A DNA stretch of 64,000 bases, taken from Frisingicoccus sp009929615. Its GTDB lineage: Bacteria; Bacillota; Clostridia; Lachnospirales; Lachnospiraceae. The position numbers and the translations under genes were made by a program. The first letter of the stretch is position 1. Each line of letters opens with the position of its first letter. The stretch spans positions 1 to 64,000 of the forward strand of contig JAQUXR010000002.1 in the NCBI GenBank assembly GCA_028692275.1, read 5' to 3'. The notes under the pieces are model-generated. The model was not told the origin of the DNA and searched no databases. It saw nothing but the letters and a program-made list of their open reading frames with translations. Of the stretch, positions 42,375 through 50,904 are shown one piece after another.

Positions 42375-44423
42375 CTATATCGCTCCTTCTTTCTGCATAT
42401 CCATAATCGTCTTCTTTACAAGTTCCATCGCCTGCTCATCACTCATACCCAAAAGCTGAGCGCCGGCAATCGTACTATGCCCACCGCCGCCAACGCGCTC
42501 CATGACAAGCTGGACATTGATTCCATCGGAACCTTCCATTGAACGGGCACTAACATAAACAGCTTCCTTAATCCGTGTAAAGACAAAGGATGCCTTAATC
42601 CCGGTAATATTTAACAGTTCATTGGCCACCTGGGCACCAACAATCGTCGGACTTTCAAGTCCTTCTGCCGAGCAAACCGCATAGGCCATATTGTTTTCCA
42701 TATGGGCATGACGAACCGCCTCTGCTCTAGCTCTGTATATCTCCATACTGTCTCTGAAAGCCAGATGAACTCTGGTAATATCTGCACCGCTTTTCTTTAA
42801 AAATGCTGCCGCTTCAAAGGTCCGAACTCCGGTTTTACTCGAAAAATTATTCGTATCGATCATAAGACCTGCGAACATAGCATCCGCTTCAATAGGTTTC
42901 AGTCTTACCCCATCTGTAATATACTGAAGAATCTCTGCCACCATCTCACATGCAGAGGATGCATAAGGTTCTATATAGGATAATACCGGATTCTCAATGG
43001 ATTCACTGCTCTGACGGTGATGGTCCAGAATAACCACGGTTTTTGTCCGTTCAAACAGTTCCGGCCCTTCTGTATACGATGGCCGATTAACATCTACAAC
43101 AACAAGGGCCGTTTCCATATTCATAATGGCTGCCGCTTCGCTGCTCTTTAAAAACATATCCGGTTCATAATCCGGATTATTTTTAAAGGTATCAATAATC
43201 GGACGAACCGATGTTGTGATCTCATTTATAACAATATGTGCCTGTTTATTCAGGGACTTCGCTGCACGGTAAACGCCGATAGCTGAACCAAAGGAATCCA
43301 CATCCCCGATTTTATGTCCCATAATAACAACACGGTCTTTGCCAAGAATAATCTGCTTTAAAGCATGGGCTTTAACCCGGGCCTTAACCCTTGTTCCCTT
43401 CTCAACCTGTTTTGTTTTTCCACCATAATAAGAAATCTTATCTCCGGCTTTTACAACAGCCTGGTCTCCACCTCGGCCAAGGGCCAGATCAATGGCATTC
43501 TGTGCCCATCCATAGGACTGCCCATAGGATATAGCATTCATTCCGACGCCAATACACATGGTGACGGACATCTCATTACCAATGTTGATTTCCCGGACTT
43601 CATCCAGAATGGAGAACCGGCTGGACTGAATAGCTGATACATTCTTATGGTTAATAACAAAGACATATCTATCCTTTTCAACCTTTGTAATAATCGCATC
43701 ATAGGACTGCATGTACTTTGTAATCTTTCGTTCAATTAATGCCGCCAGGAGAGACCTGCGGACTTCTTCTGTGCTGTTCATAGCTTCTTCAAAATTATCT
43801 ATGAAAATAATTCCGGCAACCAGTCTCTGCTCCTGATTCTCCCGTATATAATGGCGAATCTCTGTTTCATCAAACATAAACATAGCCACAAGAAGATTCT
43901 CCGGATGATCAAATCCCACAAGACTGTTATGTTCTGCAAAATCCTCCACATGAATCCGGCAAAACTCTGTACGGTAAATCCGTCCGTTGTGGATAATTTC
44001 CACATAACACTTTTCTTCCATCTTTAAGATTTCTTCAAAATTAACCGATGGAAAAATCGTCTGAATACTCTTGTGAATGACCAGATTTCCGATAACTTCG
44101 ACAAGGGCTTCATTCTGCCACATCAGCTTACCGCTGCTGTCTAAAACACCATAAGGCACTTCAAGACCGTGAAGCAGTTTCTTCTGCACCTGACCATACT
44201 CCAGCCCAAAATTAATCAATTCTTCTGCAAGCGCCGGTTTCGAGTAAAAAGATATGAGCACAGAAAACACCAGATGCACCAGGAAAAATACACCCATTAA
44301 ACAGCCACAGCGGCGGTCTACCAGGAATACGCCCAATGTCATCAACGCAACAATAATATTAAGTATAATCGGCCATCTCAGGTACCACTTCAAGCGCCCC
44401 TTGATTTCCATATCGTTATTCAT
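42375..44423 (-). CDS. gdpP: Cyclic di-AMP phosphodiesterase GdpP
   Basis: Membrane-bound enzyme that hydrolyses c-di-AMP. The 682-residue protein has two N-terminal helices (about 15-60), a PAS-like heme/ligand domain, a degenerate GGDEF domain and a DHH-DHHA1 module: MGHKIGDVDSFGSA near residue 365, VVDVNRP near 432, ILDHHRQ near 452 and GGGGHSTIAGAQ near 645. All metal-binding DHH residues appear present. It opens the operon with rplI and dnaB. Confidence 0.95.
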   Translation of the reverse strand: MNNDMEIKGRLKWYLRWPIILNIIVALMTLGVFLVDRRCGCLMGVFFLVHLVFSVLISFYSKPALAEELINFGLEYGQVQKKLLHGLEVPYGVLDSSGKLMWQNEALVEVIGNLVIHKSIQTIFPSVNFEEILKMEEKCYVEIIHNGRIYRTEFCRIHVEDFAEHNSLVGFDHPENLLVAMFMFDETEIRHYIRENQEQRLVAGIIFIDNFEEAMNSTEEVRRSLLAALIERKITKYMQSYDAIITKVEKDRYVFVINHKNVSAIQSSRFSILDEVREINIGNEMSVTMCIGVGMNAISYGQSYGWAQNAIDLALGRGGDQAVVKAGDKISYYGGKTKQVEKGTRVKARVKAHALKQIILGKDRVVIMGHKIGDVDSFGSAIGVYRAAKSLNKQAHIVINEITTSVRPIIDTFKNNPDYEPDMFLKSSEAAAIMNMETALVVVDVNRPSYTEGPELFERTKTVVILDHHRQSSESIENPVLSYIEPYASSACEMVAEILQYITDGVRLKPIEADAMFAGLMIDTNNFSSKTGVRTFEAAAFLKKSGADITRVHLAFRDSMEIYRARAEAVRHAHMENNMAYAVCSAEGLESPTIVGAQVANELLNITGIKASFVFTRIKEAVYVSARSMEGSDGINVQLVMERVGGGGHSTIAGAQLLGMSDEQAMELVKKTIMDMQKEGAI

Positions 44424-44600
44424 ATTCTACCTCTTCATTTTCTGAACATCTCTTAATTTGGTAAAGACAACTTATCCTTTATTATAGCATTTTCAGTTGT
44501 CCCGGTAAATACCTTTCTCCTATTTCCAACCCAGTTGACATTTCACCTCCAATCCGATAAACTTATTTTATCATTATTTTGGAAGGAAGGTGTTACGTAT

Positions 44601-45158
44601 ATGAACCAGGTTTGTATTTTCTTTGCTCCGGGTCTGGAAGAAATCGAAGGTCTGACAGTTGTCGATTTAATGCGTCGTGCAGATATTCCGATTACCGTTG
44701 TTTCCATTGGAGATTCCTTAGAGTTGGAGGGTGCTCATGGCATTCGAATCACTGCCGATGCCCTTTTTGCTGATATGAATTTCTCAAACACAGACATGCT
44801 CGTCCTGCCAGGTGGTGCCCCGGGAACCTGCAACCTCGAAGCCTATGCCCCTTTGATGAACTTATTAAAAGAGTTTTATGCGAACAAAAAATATATCGGA
44901 GCTATATGTGCTGCCCCGATGATTTTAGGACATCTGGGATTTCTTAAAGGACGAAAAGCCACCTGCTATCCCGGCTTTGAGAAACACCTTGAGGGTGCCA
45001 GTCACGTTACGGAAACCGTTGTTGTTGACGACCATATTATCACCAGTCGCGGCCTTGGAACAGCTATTGATTTTGCCGCAGCCTTGATTTCTCTTTTAAC
45101 AGATGCCGAGACAGCCGTCCGCATAAAAGAGGAAGTCATTTATTCTACAAAGAAGTAA
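44601..45158 (+). CDS. DJ-1/PfpI (YajL-like) family protein
   Basis: 185 residues of the DJ-1 branch. The nucleophile elbow AICAAP places the reactive cysteine at C103 and the partner glutamate at E16 (GLEEIEG). Members act as glyoxalase/deglycase-like or redox chaperones; older databases call them thiazole monophosphate biosynthesis proteins. The start at 44601 follows GGAAGG; earlier in-frame ATG codons lack a ribosome site. Followed after 15 nt by the C_GCAxxG_C_C gene. Confidence 0.9.
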   Translation: MNQVCIFFAPGLEEIEGLTVVDLMRRADIPITVVSIGDSLELEGAHGIRITADALFADMNFSNTDMLVLPGGAPGTCNLEAYAPLMNLLKEFYANKKYIGAICAAPMILGHLGFLKGRKATCYPGFEKHLEGASHVTETVVVDDHIITSRGLGTAIDFAAALISLLTDAETAVRIKEEVIYSTKK

Positions 45159-45173
45159 CTAAAAGGAGAAACT

Positions 45174-45584
45174 ATGTCCGAACGAATTCAAAAAGCACTT
45201 ACCAATCACGATAAAAATTATAACTGCTGCCAGTCCGTAGCCTGTGCCTACCACGACCTAGTCGGCGTTGATGAAGAAACCATATTTAAAGCCGGCGAAG
45301 CCTTTGGCCTTGGCATGGGCTGTATGGATGGCACCTGTGGTGCTGTCGCCGGGGCTGTTTTACTGGCGGGATTTAAAAACAGTTCAGCAAATCTTGCCCA
45401 GCCAGATTCAAAAGCCTCAACCTACAAGCTTTCTGCGGCTATTCTTAATGCCTTTGAAGAAAAAAACGGAGCTACCTGCTGCCGTGAACTAAAGGGGATT
45501 GATACAGGAACTCCTTTGCGTTCATGTCCAGGCTGTATCGAAGACGCTGCCGCTATTGCAGAAAAGATTCTTGATTTAAAATAA
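45174..45584 (+). CDS. C_GCAxxG_C_C family redox protein
   Basis: 136 residues with the family cysteine pattern: NCCQSVACAYHD near residue 15, GLGMGCMDGTCGAVAGAVLLAG near 45, CCRELKG near 100 and CPGCIEDAA near 120. The family is widespread in anaerobes and thought to be redox active or metal binding; no reaction is established. Cotranscribed with the DJ-1 gene, which is another thiol protein. Confidence 0.88.
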   Translation: MSERIQKALTNHDKNYNCCQSVACAYHDLVGVDEETIFKAGEAFGLGMGCMDGTCGAVAGAVLLAGFKNSSANLAQPDSKASTYKLSAAILNAFEEKNGATCCRELKGIDTGTPLRSCPGCIEDAAAIAEKILDLK

Positions 45585-45602
45585 TATCCAGACGTAAAAA
45601 GA

Positions 45603-45623
45603 GCCGGTGCTTTTAGCACCGGC
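45603..45623. terminator. Terminator between convergent genes
   Basis: GCCGGTGCT / AGCACCGGC, 9-bp perfect stem with a 3-nt loop. In the minus direction it is followed by CTCTTTTT, in the plus direction by CCTTCTTT; better for the lactate permease gene. Confidence 0.75.
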
Positions 45624-45663
45624 CCTTCTTTATGTTCTAATATCTTCTCTTTTTATATTCTTA

Positions 45664-47340
45664 TTACAAAGGCATTGGGTTAATCTTCAATACGAAGATT
45701 GCAATTCCGATGATAATAACAACTAATGCACTGTAAATCAACATTGGAACAGCATTTCTACGAACCAGTAAACCTTCTCTTCCTGCAGTACCACATGTTG
45801 CACAAGCAGCTACGATATTATTGATACATGTCATATTACCAATAGCGCCACCTAAGTTCTGAAGAGCAACGATTAATACCTGAGGCAGAAGCAGCAGGGA
45901 TGCTGTTTCAAACTGTAATGTTGAGAACAAGGTATTGGATACTGTATTGGAACCGGAAATAAAGGAACCAAGTACACCAATCAATGGAGCCACAACGATA
46001 TAGGCTTTACCTGCAACAGCTGCAAGACCTTTAGCCATAATCAGAAGCATACTTTCCATACCACTTGCATTAACATCTGTGTAACGGAATAACTGAACCA
46101 TGGCAATACCGAAAACTAATGCAACGGCTGCTCCGGATACCTGTTTGAATGTATCCTGCCATGCCTTTTTCACCTGATCTCCCTTCATACCATGAAGCAC
46201 GATTGTAAGAAGTGCTACCAGAAGGAATGGAAGAATACCAGGGTTCCAAGCCCACTTGAAGCTCCAGTTCAGACCTTCAAGACCTAACAAATTCTTAATA
46301 CCAACAATAAATGCCTGGCCATTTAAAATAGCCTTCAAACCAATCTGTGGTACACGGGTTAATACAAGAATTACACCGATGATAACATAAGGAAGCCATG
46401 CTTTAAACATAGACATGTTTGTTTCAACCTTTGTAGATTCATCTTCCTGTACAGCTGTTGTAGAAAGCCATTCCTGTTCCCAAGCAGATTTCTCTGGGAA
46501 ATCCCATTCGTCTTTTGGAATAAGGAAACCTTTTTTAGCTGCTGCCATTACGATTGGTAATGCAATTAATGCTCCCAACAATGCTGGGAATTCAGGTCCT
46601 AAGAAAATAGCAAAAATCAAATATGGTACATCAAATACGATTGCTGCAAAAATGATAAATGGAATCGCTTTTAATGCTGGTTTAAATGATTTTTCTTTTC
46701 CAAAGAACTTACACATCATTGCCATAGCAATGAAGATAATGATAGGACACACAATTGCATGAGGAATTGCGGACCATTTTGACAATGCCATCTTAAATGT
46801 TTCAACATTGCCACCCAAAGCTGTTACCTGATCTGCAACAACAGTGGTTGCTGTGTTTGTAGGTGTACCAACTGCACCGAAAGATACAGGTACACTGTTC
46901 AAAATCAGCGCCGTCATAGCGGCTGCCAGTGGTGGAAAGCCCAAGCCAATAAGCAGTGGTGCTGCTAAAGCTGCAGGTGTACCGAAGCCAGCGGCACCCT
47001 CAATAAATCCACCAAATACGAATCCGATGATAACCATCTGGACACGACGGTCCTGGCTGATACTACCAAAACCTTTGTTAATAACTGCCATAGCACCTGA
47101 ACGTTTCAGTGTATTCATAATCAGAATAGCACCGAAGATAATCAGCAGTGTATCGATTGCACTTAAAAGACCATATACGGAATATACCGCAACGGTACCG
47201 ATTTCCATCTTCCAGATGGCAAATGCAAGAATACCTGTGATAAGCCACGCCAGTGGCAGTGCCCGTTTTGCCGGCCAGTTAAATACGGCCATAACAACAA
47301 CGGTAAAAATAAGCGGAACAAAAGCAATTAAAGCATACAT
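45664..47340 (-). CDS. lctP: L-lactate permease family transporter
   Basis: 558-residue LctP/LldP-type carrier with about 12-13 membrane helices, importing or exporting lactate (or glycolate) with protons. Typical stretches: GGFIEGAAGFGTPAALAAPLLIGLGFPPLAAA near residue 111, SFISGSNTVSNTLFSTLQ near 450, and LGGAIGNMTCINNIVAACA near 490. It has its own promoter and GGAGG. No lactate dehydrogenase or utilisation genes are adjacent. Confidence 0.95.
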   Translation of the reverse strand: MYALIAFVPLIFTVVVMAVFNWPAKRALPLAWLITGILAFAIWKMEIGTVAVYSVYGLLSAIDTLLIIFGAILIMNTLKRSGAMAVINKGFGSISQDRRVQMVIIGFVFGGFIEGAAGFGTPAALAAPLLIGLGFPPLAAAMTALILNSVPVSFGAVGTPTNTATTVVADQVTALGGNVETFKMALSKWSAIPHAIVCPIIIFIAMAMMCKFFGKEKSFKPALKAIPFIIFAAIVFDVPYLIFAIFLGPEFPALLGALIALPIVMAAAKKGFLIPKDEWDFPEKSAWEQEWLSTTAVQEDESTKVETNMSMFKAWLPYVIIGVILVLTRVPQIGLKAILNGQAFIVGIKNLLGLEGLNWSFKWAWNPGILPFLLVALLTIVLHGMKGDQVKKAWQDTFKQVSGAAVALVFGIAMVQLFRYTDVNASGMESMLLIMAKGLAAVAGKAYIVVAPLIGVLGSFISGSNTVSNTLFSTLQFETASLLLLPQVLIVALQNLGGAIGNMTCINNIVAACATCGTAGREGLLVRRNAVPMLIYSALVVIIIGIAIFVLKINPMPL

Positions 47341-47426
47341 GTTAAAATCCTCCTTTTTTCAATCCCATTTTACCCTTTTACTTCTTATGGATTTTGTGTT
47401 GTCTTTAAGTTCCCTTTACAGTGTTA

Positions 47427-47455
47427 ATAATAATACAATAATTTTCATCCGTCAA
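47427..47455 (-). promoter_or_regulatory. lctP promoter
   Basis: Minus strand: TTGACG (47455-47450), 17-nt spacer, TATTAT (47432-47427). The leader to the start codon is about 80 nt. Confidence 0.65.
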
Positions 47456-47598
47456 TAGTTTTTAGATAAATTGTACATTCTTAGCCTTATTTTTTAAACA
47501 CTTTTGTTAAATATGTATCGGTTTTATACTTTTTTAATAATTTTTTCACATTATTTTTTGATTTTCATTGACCATATAACCTGTTTTTCGTTCAATAT

Positions 47599-47660
47599 TT
47601 GTGCAGTTTGTACAAGTATAAATACAATAACCATAGAAAAACCTCGATTGGTTGAACCAT
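47599..47660. promoter_or_regulatory. Two palindromes upstream of lctP
   Basis: TTGTGCAGTTTGTACAA (47599-47615) has the arms of the island motif but a 3-nt instead of 2-nt centre. TGGTTGAACCA (47650-47660) fits the TNGTNNNACNA consensus of FadR-type GntR regulators, which include lactate and hexuronate regulators. Both lie 145-205 bp upstream of the lctP -35 in otherwise AT-rich DNA with no gene (47341-47774). Confidence 0.4.
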
Positions 47661-47733
47661 TCAAAACACTTTTTGACCCTGTTTCCGTTATTTTTTTAAC
47701 TATTCAATTTAACTTTTTTATTCCAAAAAAAGA

Positions 47734-47767
47734 AGCACAGCTCCGGATTCTATCCCTTTGCTGTGCT
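47734..47767 (-). terminator. Intrinsic terminator of the UxaA-like pair
   Basis: AGCACAGC / GCTGTGCT stem with an 18-nt loop, followed in the minus direction by CTTCTTTTTTT. Confidence 0.75.
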
Positions 47768-47774
47768 TTCCTTC

Positions 47775-48938
47775 TTAAATAACAGGTCCCATCGTATATA
47801 TATCCATGGACTGGCTGTACTTAATGGTTTCCCCCTTCGTCTGCTCACCGGACAAAATCCGGAGCAGCTGGGCAAATGCTTCTTCTCCAACTTCTTCAAT
47901 CGAAGCCCTGCCCTCTATAATCCGTCCTGCGTTTATATCCATATCATTCTGCATATGCTCATAGGTATTTGGATTACCGCAAATCTTCAATACCGGAAGA
48001 ATCGGAAATCCCTGCGGTGCACCCCGGCCTGTGGAAAAAAGAATACACTGGGCACCGGTTGCTGCCATACCCGTAAGAATTTCAATCTCCCGGCCTGGTG
48101 TATCCTTAATCCAGAGTCCCTTTTCATCCGTAACAATATCCGTATATTCCAGAACTCCCTGAATCGGCTTTGTACCTGATTTCACAATAGCACCTAAGGA
48201 TTTCTCTTCAATAGAACTTAAGCCGCCGGCAATATTTCCCGGTGTCGGCTGCCCTTTTCGCATATCACAGCCCAATGATTTTGCCCGGGCTTCCATGGCA
48301 GCAACTTTTTCATAAATCTTCTCACCAACCTCCGGAGTTACACCCCGTCTTGCCAGAATATGCTCTGCGCCGATAAACTCCGTGGTCTCTCCAAAAACAA
48401 CCGTGCCTCCCAAATCTACAATCTTATCCGCTACATAACCGATAACACAGTTCGATGCAAGTCCACTGGTAGCATCAGAACCGCCACATTTTATTCCCAT
48501 GATATAGTTTGAAATATCCACCGGCTGTCGAAGAATTCCCGAAATCGCCATGGACAGTTTCTGTGCTGCTTTAACTCCTGCTGCAATGGCATTCGTCATT
48601 CCACCTAAATCCTGAATACCTATGACTTCTACCGGTTTGCCCGACGCTTTAATTGTATGATAAAGTTTCTCTACATCTGTGCCTTCACATCCAAGACTTA
48701 CAATCAACACGGCTCCCGCATTGGGATGTAACCCTAATGCAATCAGCGTATCCGTTACCCGGTCTAAATCCGGCGGAAGCTGACAGCATCCCTGGTGATG
48801 AAGAAGCCCTTTGGTATTAATGGTCTGGGACACAATCGCATCCACCACTTCATTCGCACAAACAACACTCGGTATAACCGCTACATAATTTCTTGAACCG
48901 GCTTTTCCATCCGGTCTTACATATCCCATAAAGTTCAT
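47775..48938 (-). CDS. UxaA-family dehydratase, large (C-terminal) subunit
   Basis: 387 residues matching the catalytic part of altronate/galactarate dehydratases (UxaA/GarD): GYVRPDGKAGSRNYVAVIPSVVCANEVV at the start, HHQGCCQL near residue 43, GIKCGGSDATSGLASN near 140, EHILARRG near 185. It dehydrates sugar acids to 2-keto-3-deoxy acids with a metal. The start at 48938 follows GGAGG; longer in-frame readings overlap the small-subunit gene. The small subunit is encoded directly upstream, as usual for the split form. Confidence 0.9.
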   Translation of the reverse strand: MNFMGYVRPDGKAGSRNYVAVIPSVVCANEVVDAIVSQTINTKGLLHHQGCCQLPPDLDRVTDTLIALGLHPNAGAVLIVSLGCEGTDVEKLYHTIKASGKPVEVIGIQDLGGMTNAIAAGVKAAQKLSMAISGILRQPVDISNYIMGIKCGGSDATSGLASNCVIGYVADKIVDLGGTVVFGETTEFIGAEHILARRGVTPEVGEKIYEKVAAMEARAKSLGCDMRKGQPTPGNIAGGLSSIEEKSLGAIVKSGTKPIQGVLEYTDIVTDEKGLWIKDTPGREIEILTGMAATGAQCILFSTGRGAPQGFPILPVLKICGNPNTYEHMQNDMDINAGRIIEGRASIEEVGEEAFAQLLRILSGEQTKGETIKYSQSMDIYTMGPVI

Positions 48939-48942
48939 TCTG

Positions 48943-49254
48943 TTATACCTCCTGTCCTTCCAAATCGCCCCTGGCCCTCTGACTGTCCAGATTATGTACA
49001 TGCACATAATCACCAACTAAAATATCTGCTATTGCGACGCCTATTTCCTCTCCATATTTAATAATTGGCTCGCCTTTTTTTATAGGTTTTACTGCCACCT
49101 TATGTCCATAAGGGATATCAGCCCTTAGCTTTTCCGGAACAGAATTTCCTTTTTTATCCCGGATATTTACGGACATTCCCGCCTTAACATCATTGGCAAA
49201 AATGGTGGCCACATTATCCTTGTCATTGACCTTTAGTGCTAAAATATCTGCCAT
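48943..49254 (-). CDS. UxaA-family dehydratase, small (SAF domain) subunit
   Basis: 103 residues matching the N-terminal SAF-like domain of altronate dehydratase: LKVNDKDNVATIFANDVKAGMSVNIRDKKG...IPYGHKVAVKPIKKGEPIIKYGEEIGVAIADILVGDYVHVHNL. The HKVA and YGE segments are conserved. Four nt separate it from the large-subunit gene. No uronate isomerase or keto-deoxy-gluconate genes are nearby, so the natural sugar acid is uncertain. Confidence 0.9.
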   Translation of the reverse strand: MADILALKVNDKDNVATIFANDVKAGMSVNIRDKKGNSVPEKLRADIPYGHKVAVKPIKKGEPIIKYGEEIGVAIADILVGDYVHVHNLDSQRARGDLEGQEV

Positions 49255-49322
49255 TTACAACGCCCCCTTTTCTCTCGATAATTTCATTCTATCATAGGCT
49301 CCCCATCTTTTCTATGAAAAAT

Positions 49323-49350
49323 AAGAGGATATCCATACGGATATCCCCTT
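49323..49350 (-). terminator. Intrinsic terminator of the rpsF-ssb-rpsR operon
   Basis: AAGAGGATATCC-ATAC-GGATATCCCCTT: self-complementary GGATATCC arms with a 4-nt loop; the minus-strand continuation CTCTTATTTTTC supplies the T-rich end. Confidence 0.75.
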
Positions 49351-49380
49351 TATAATTCCCATTATATGATTACGCCTTAA

Positions 49381-49644
49381 TTATTCTACAACGTAAGGCA
49401 TGATTGCGATATGTCTTGCTCTTTTAATAGCAACTGTAAGAGCTCTCTGATGTTTTGCACAGTTTCCAGTGATTCTTCTAGGAAGGATTTTACCTCTCTC
49501 AGAAATATATCTCTTTAACTTATTAACATCTTTGTAGTCAATTACAGCATTTTTATCTGCACAATATACGCAAACTTTTTTTCTTCTGCGTCCGCCACGT
49601 CTTCTCATTGGAGAATCGTTTCTTTTTTCTCTATCGAATGCCAT
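49381..49644 (-). CDS. rpsR: 30S ribosomal protein S18
   Basis: 87 residues, basic N-terminus and the S18 core (VIDYKDVNKLKRYISERGKILPRRITGNCAKHQRALTVAIKRARHIAIMPYV). The start at 49644 has GGAGG 8 nt upstream; an ATG two codons earlier (49650) lies only 2 nt from it. The CVYC pair marks the zinc-capable form. Third gene of the rpsF-ssb-rpsR operon. Confidence 0.97.
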   Translation of the reverse strand: MAFDREKRNDSPMRRRGGRRRKKVCVYCADKNAVIDYKDVNKLKRYISERGKILPRRITGNCAKHQRALTVAIKRARHIAIMPYVVE

Positions 49645-49664
49645 TGTCATAACCTCCTAATCTT

Positions 49665-49685
49665 AATTCTAATTCTAATTCTAAT
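49665..49685. repeat. Hexanucleotide tandem repeat before rpsR
   Basis: AATTCT repeated three times plus a partial AAT, in the short ssb-rpsR gap, some 17 nt upstream of the rpsR ribosome binding site. Confidence 0.8.
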
Positions 49686-49701
49686 GTTCGGGACCTAATG
49701 T

Positions 49702-50148
49702 TTAACTAAAAGGTAATTCCTCATCCAAACCATCCGGAATATTCATAAAGCCATCGCCTGCCGGAGCACTTGGTGCTGCTGCTGTTTCAGTTCTGCCGCC
49801 ATAAGAAGCTGCGGACTGAGCACTAGCTGATTTGCTTTCTGCGAATTCCTGTTCTTCCACAATAACCTCAGTCGTATAGACTTTTACGCCATCGCGGTTT
49901 GTATAACTTCCAGTCTGGATTCTTCCGGATACTACAATCCGGATTCCCTGTCTGAAATACTTTTCTGCAAATTCTGCACTGCGACCAAATGTTACACAGT
50001 TGATAAAATCTGCATCTGCTTCGCCCTGACGTTTGAATGTCCGGTTTACGGCCAATGTATATCTGGCAACGGCTACCGGTTTCTCGCCCTGAGAATACCG
50101 TACTTCAGGATCTCTAGTTAATCTTCCCATCAAAATAACTTTATTCAT
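49702..50148 (-). CDS. ssb: Single-stranded DNA-binding protein
   Basis: 148 residues: OB-fold (MNKVILMGRLTRDPEVRYS...ADFINCVTFGRSAEFAEKYFRQGIRIVVSGRIQTGSYTNRDGVKVYTTEVIVEEQEF, residues 1-105), a Ser/Ala-rich disordered linker and the acidic tip DGLDEELPFS that recruits repair and replication proteins. Classic position between rpsF and rpsR. Confidence 0.97.
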   Translation of the reverse strand: MNKVILMGRLTRDPEVRYSQGEKPVAVARYTLAVNRTFKRQGEADADFINCVTFGRSAEFAEKYFRQGIRIVVSGRIQTGSYTNRDGVKVYTTEVIVEEQEFAESKSASAQSAASYGGRTETAAAPSAPAGDGFMNIPDGLDEELPFS

Positions 50149-50172
50149 TTAGACTTACACCTCTTTCTTTAA

Positions 50173-50460
50173 TTAAGCGTCCTGTCTAATGCATAAATAT
50201 CTAATTACATTTTCCATAATTCGAACACGCTGTTCAACTTCATTTGGACAATTAGAATCAGATTCGAAAGTGATGAAATAGTAGAAGCCTTCTTTCATCT
50301 TCTGAATTTCGTAAGCTAATCTTCTCTTACCCCATTCATCCACGTTTGTTACAGTTCCTCCGAAACGAGCAATTGTTTCTTTTACCTTTTCTACGGTAGC
50401 TGCTCTGTCTTCGTCTTCAATCTTTGCTGTAACAACAACGCATAATTCATACTTATTCAT
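50173..50460 (-). CDS. rpsF: 30S ribosomal protein S6
   Basis: 95 residues with the S6 fold (MNKYELCVVVTAKIEDEDRAATVEKVKE...VTNVDEWGKRRLAYEIQKMKEGFYYFITFES). GGAGG precedes the start. First gene of the operon; S6 pairs with S18 on 16S rRNA, and the S6-S18 pair autoregulates this operon in many bacteria. The 86-nt gap upstream holds a small CTCTGCAGAG palindrome, but I could not identify the S6:S18 leader motif. Confidence 0.97.
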   Translation of the reverse strand: MNKYELCVVVTAKIEDEDRAATVEKVKETIARFGGTVTNVDEWGKRRLAYEIQKMKEGFYYFITFESDSNCPNEVEQRVRIMENVIRYLCIRQDA

Positions 50461-50546
50461 GCTGCTGCACCTCCTTCTGGTCTCTGGCCCTCTGTCTCTG
50501 CAGAGAGCAAGGAATTAAACATATCACAGTTTTCTATGATAACATA

Positions 50547-50574
50547 AAAAAAGACTTGCTACAAGTCTTTTTTC
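50547..50574 (-). terminator. Terminator overlapping the DUF951 stop codon
   Basis: AAAAAGACTT / AAGTCTTTTT stem whose 5-nt loop contains the DUF951 stop codon (50559-50561). T7 follows in the minus direction. The last codons of the gene thus form half the stem. Confidence 0.8.
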
Positions 50575-50741
50575 AAAGTTCTGATATTTTTTTCCACTAA
50601 CTTCCGCGAAATCATAATCTGATGTCCGCATCCGGCACACTTTAATCGAAAGTCCGCACCAATTCGCAAAACCTCCCAGTCAAAGCTTCCACATGGATGT
50701 TTCTTCTTTAAGCGAACCACATCTCCAACCTGAATATCCAT
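50559..50741 (-). CDS. DUF951 family protein
   Basis: 60 residues: MDIQVGDVVRLKKKHPCGSFDWEVL, then FRLKCAGCGHQIMISRKLVEK. The HPCGS and CAGCGH cysteines look like a zinc ribbon. Conserved across Firmicutes, usually next to mechanosensitive channel or S6 genes; function unknown, possibly RNA binding. The start at 50741 has GGAAGGG upstream; an ATG at 50759 has no ribosome site and the family begins at MDI. Confidence 0.9.
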   Translation of the reverse strand: MDIQVGDVVRLKKKHPCGSFDWEVLRIGADFRLKCAGCGHQIMISRKLVEKNIRTLKKDL

Positions 50742-50782
50742 AGCTTCACGCCCTTCCATTCTGCCACAGGGTAAAAAAAAGA

Positions 50783-50855
50783 AGCTACTGAGGGGAATCG
50801 AACCCCTGACCTACGCATTACGAGTGCGTCGCTCTACCGACTGAGCCACAGTAGC
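50783..50855 (-). tRNA. tRNA-Thr (CGT)
   Basis: 73-nt cloverleaf on the minus strand: acceptor GCTACTG/CAGTAGC, D arm GCTC/GAGC, anticodon stem ACGCA/TGCGT with loop CTCGTAA (anticodon CGT, codon ACG), T arm AGGGG/CCCCT with loop TTCGATT. Discriminator T. CCA is not encoded. A run of T follows. Confidence 0.97.
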
Positions 50856-50904
50856 CTGCTTTTCTTATTATACCAAAATTCTTATGTTTGTCCAGTACCA
50901 ATTC

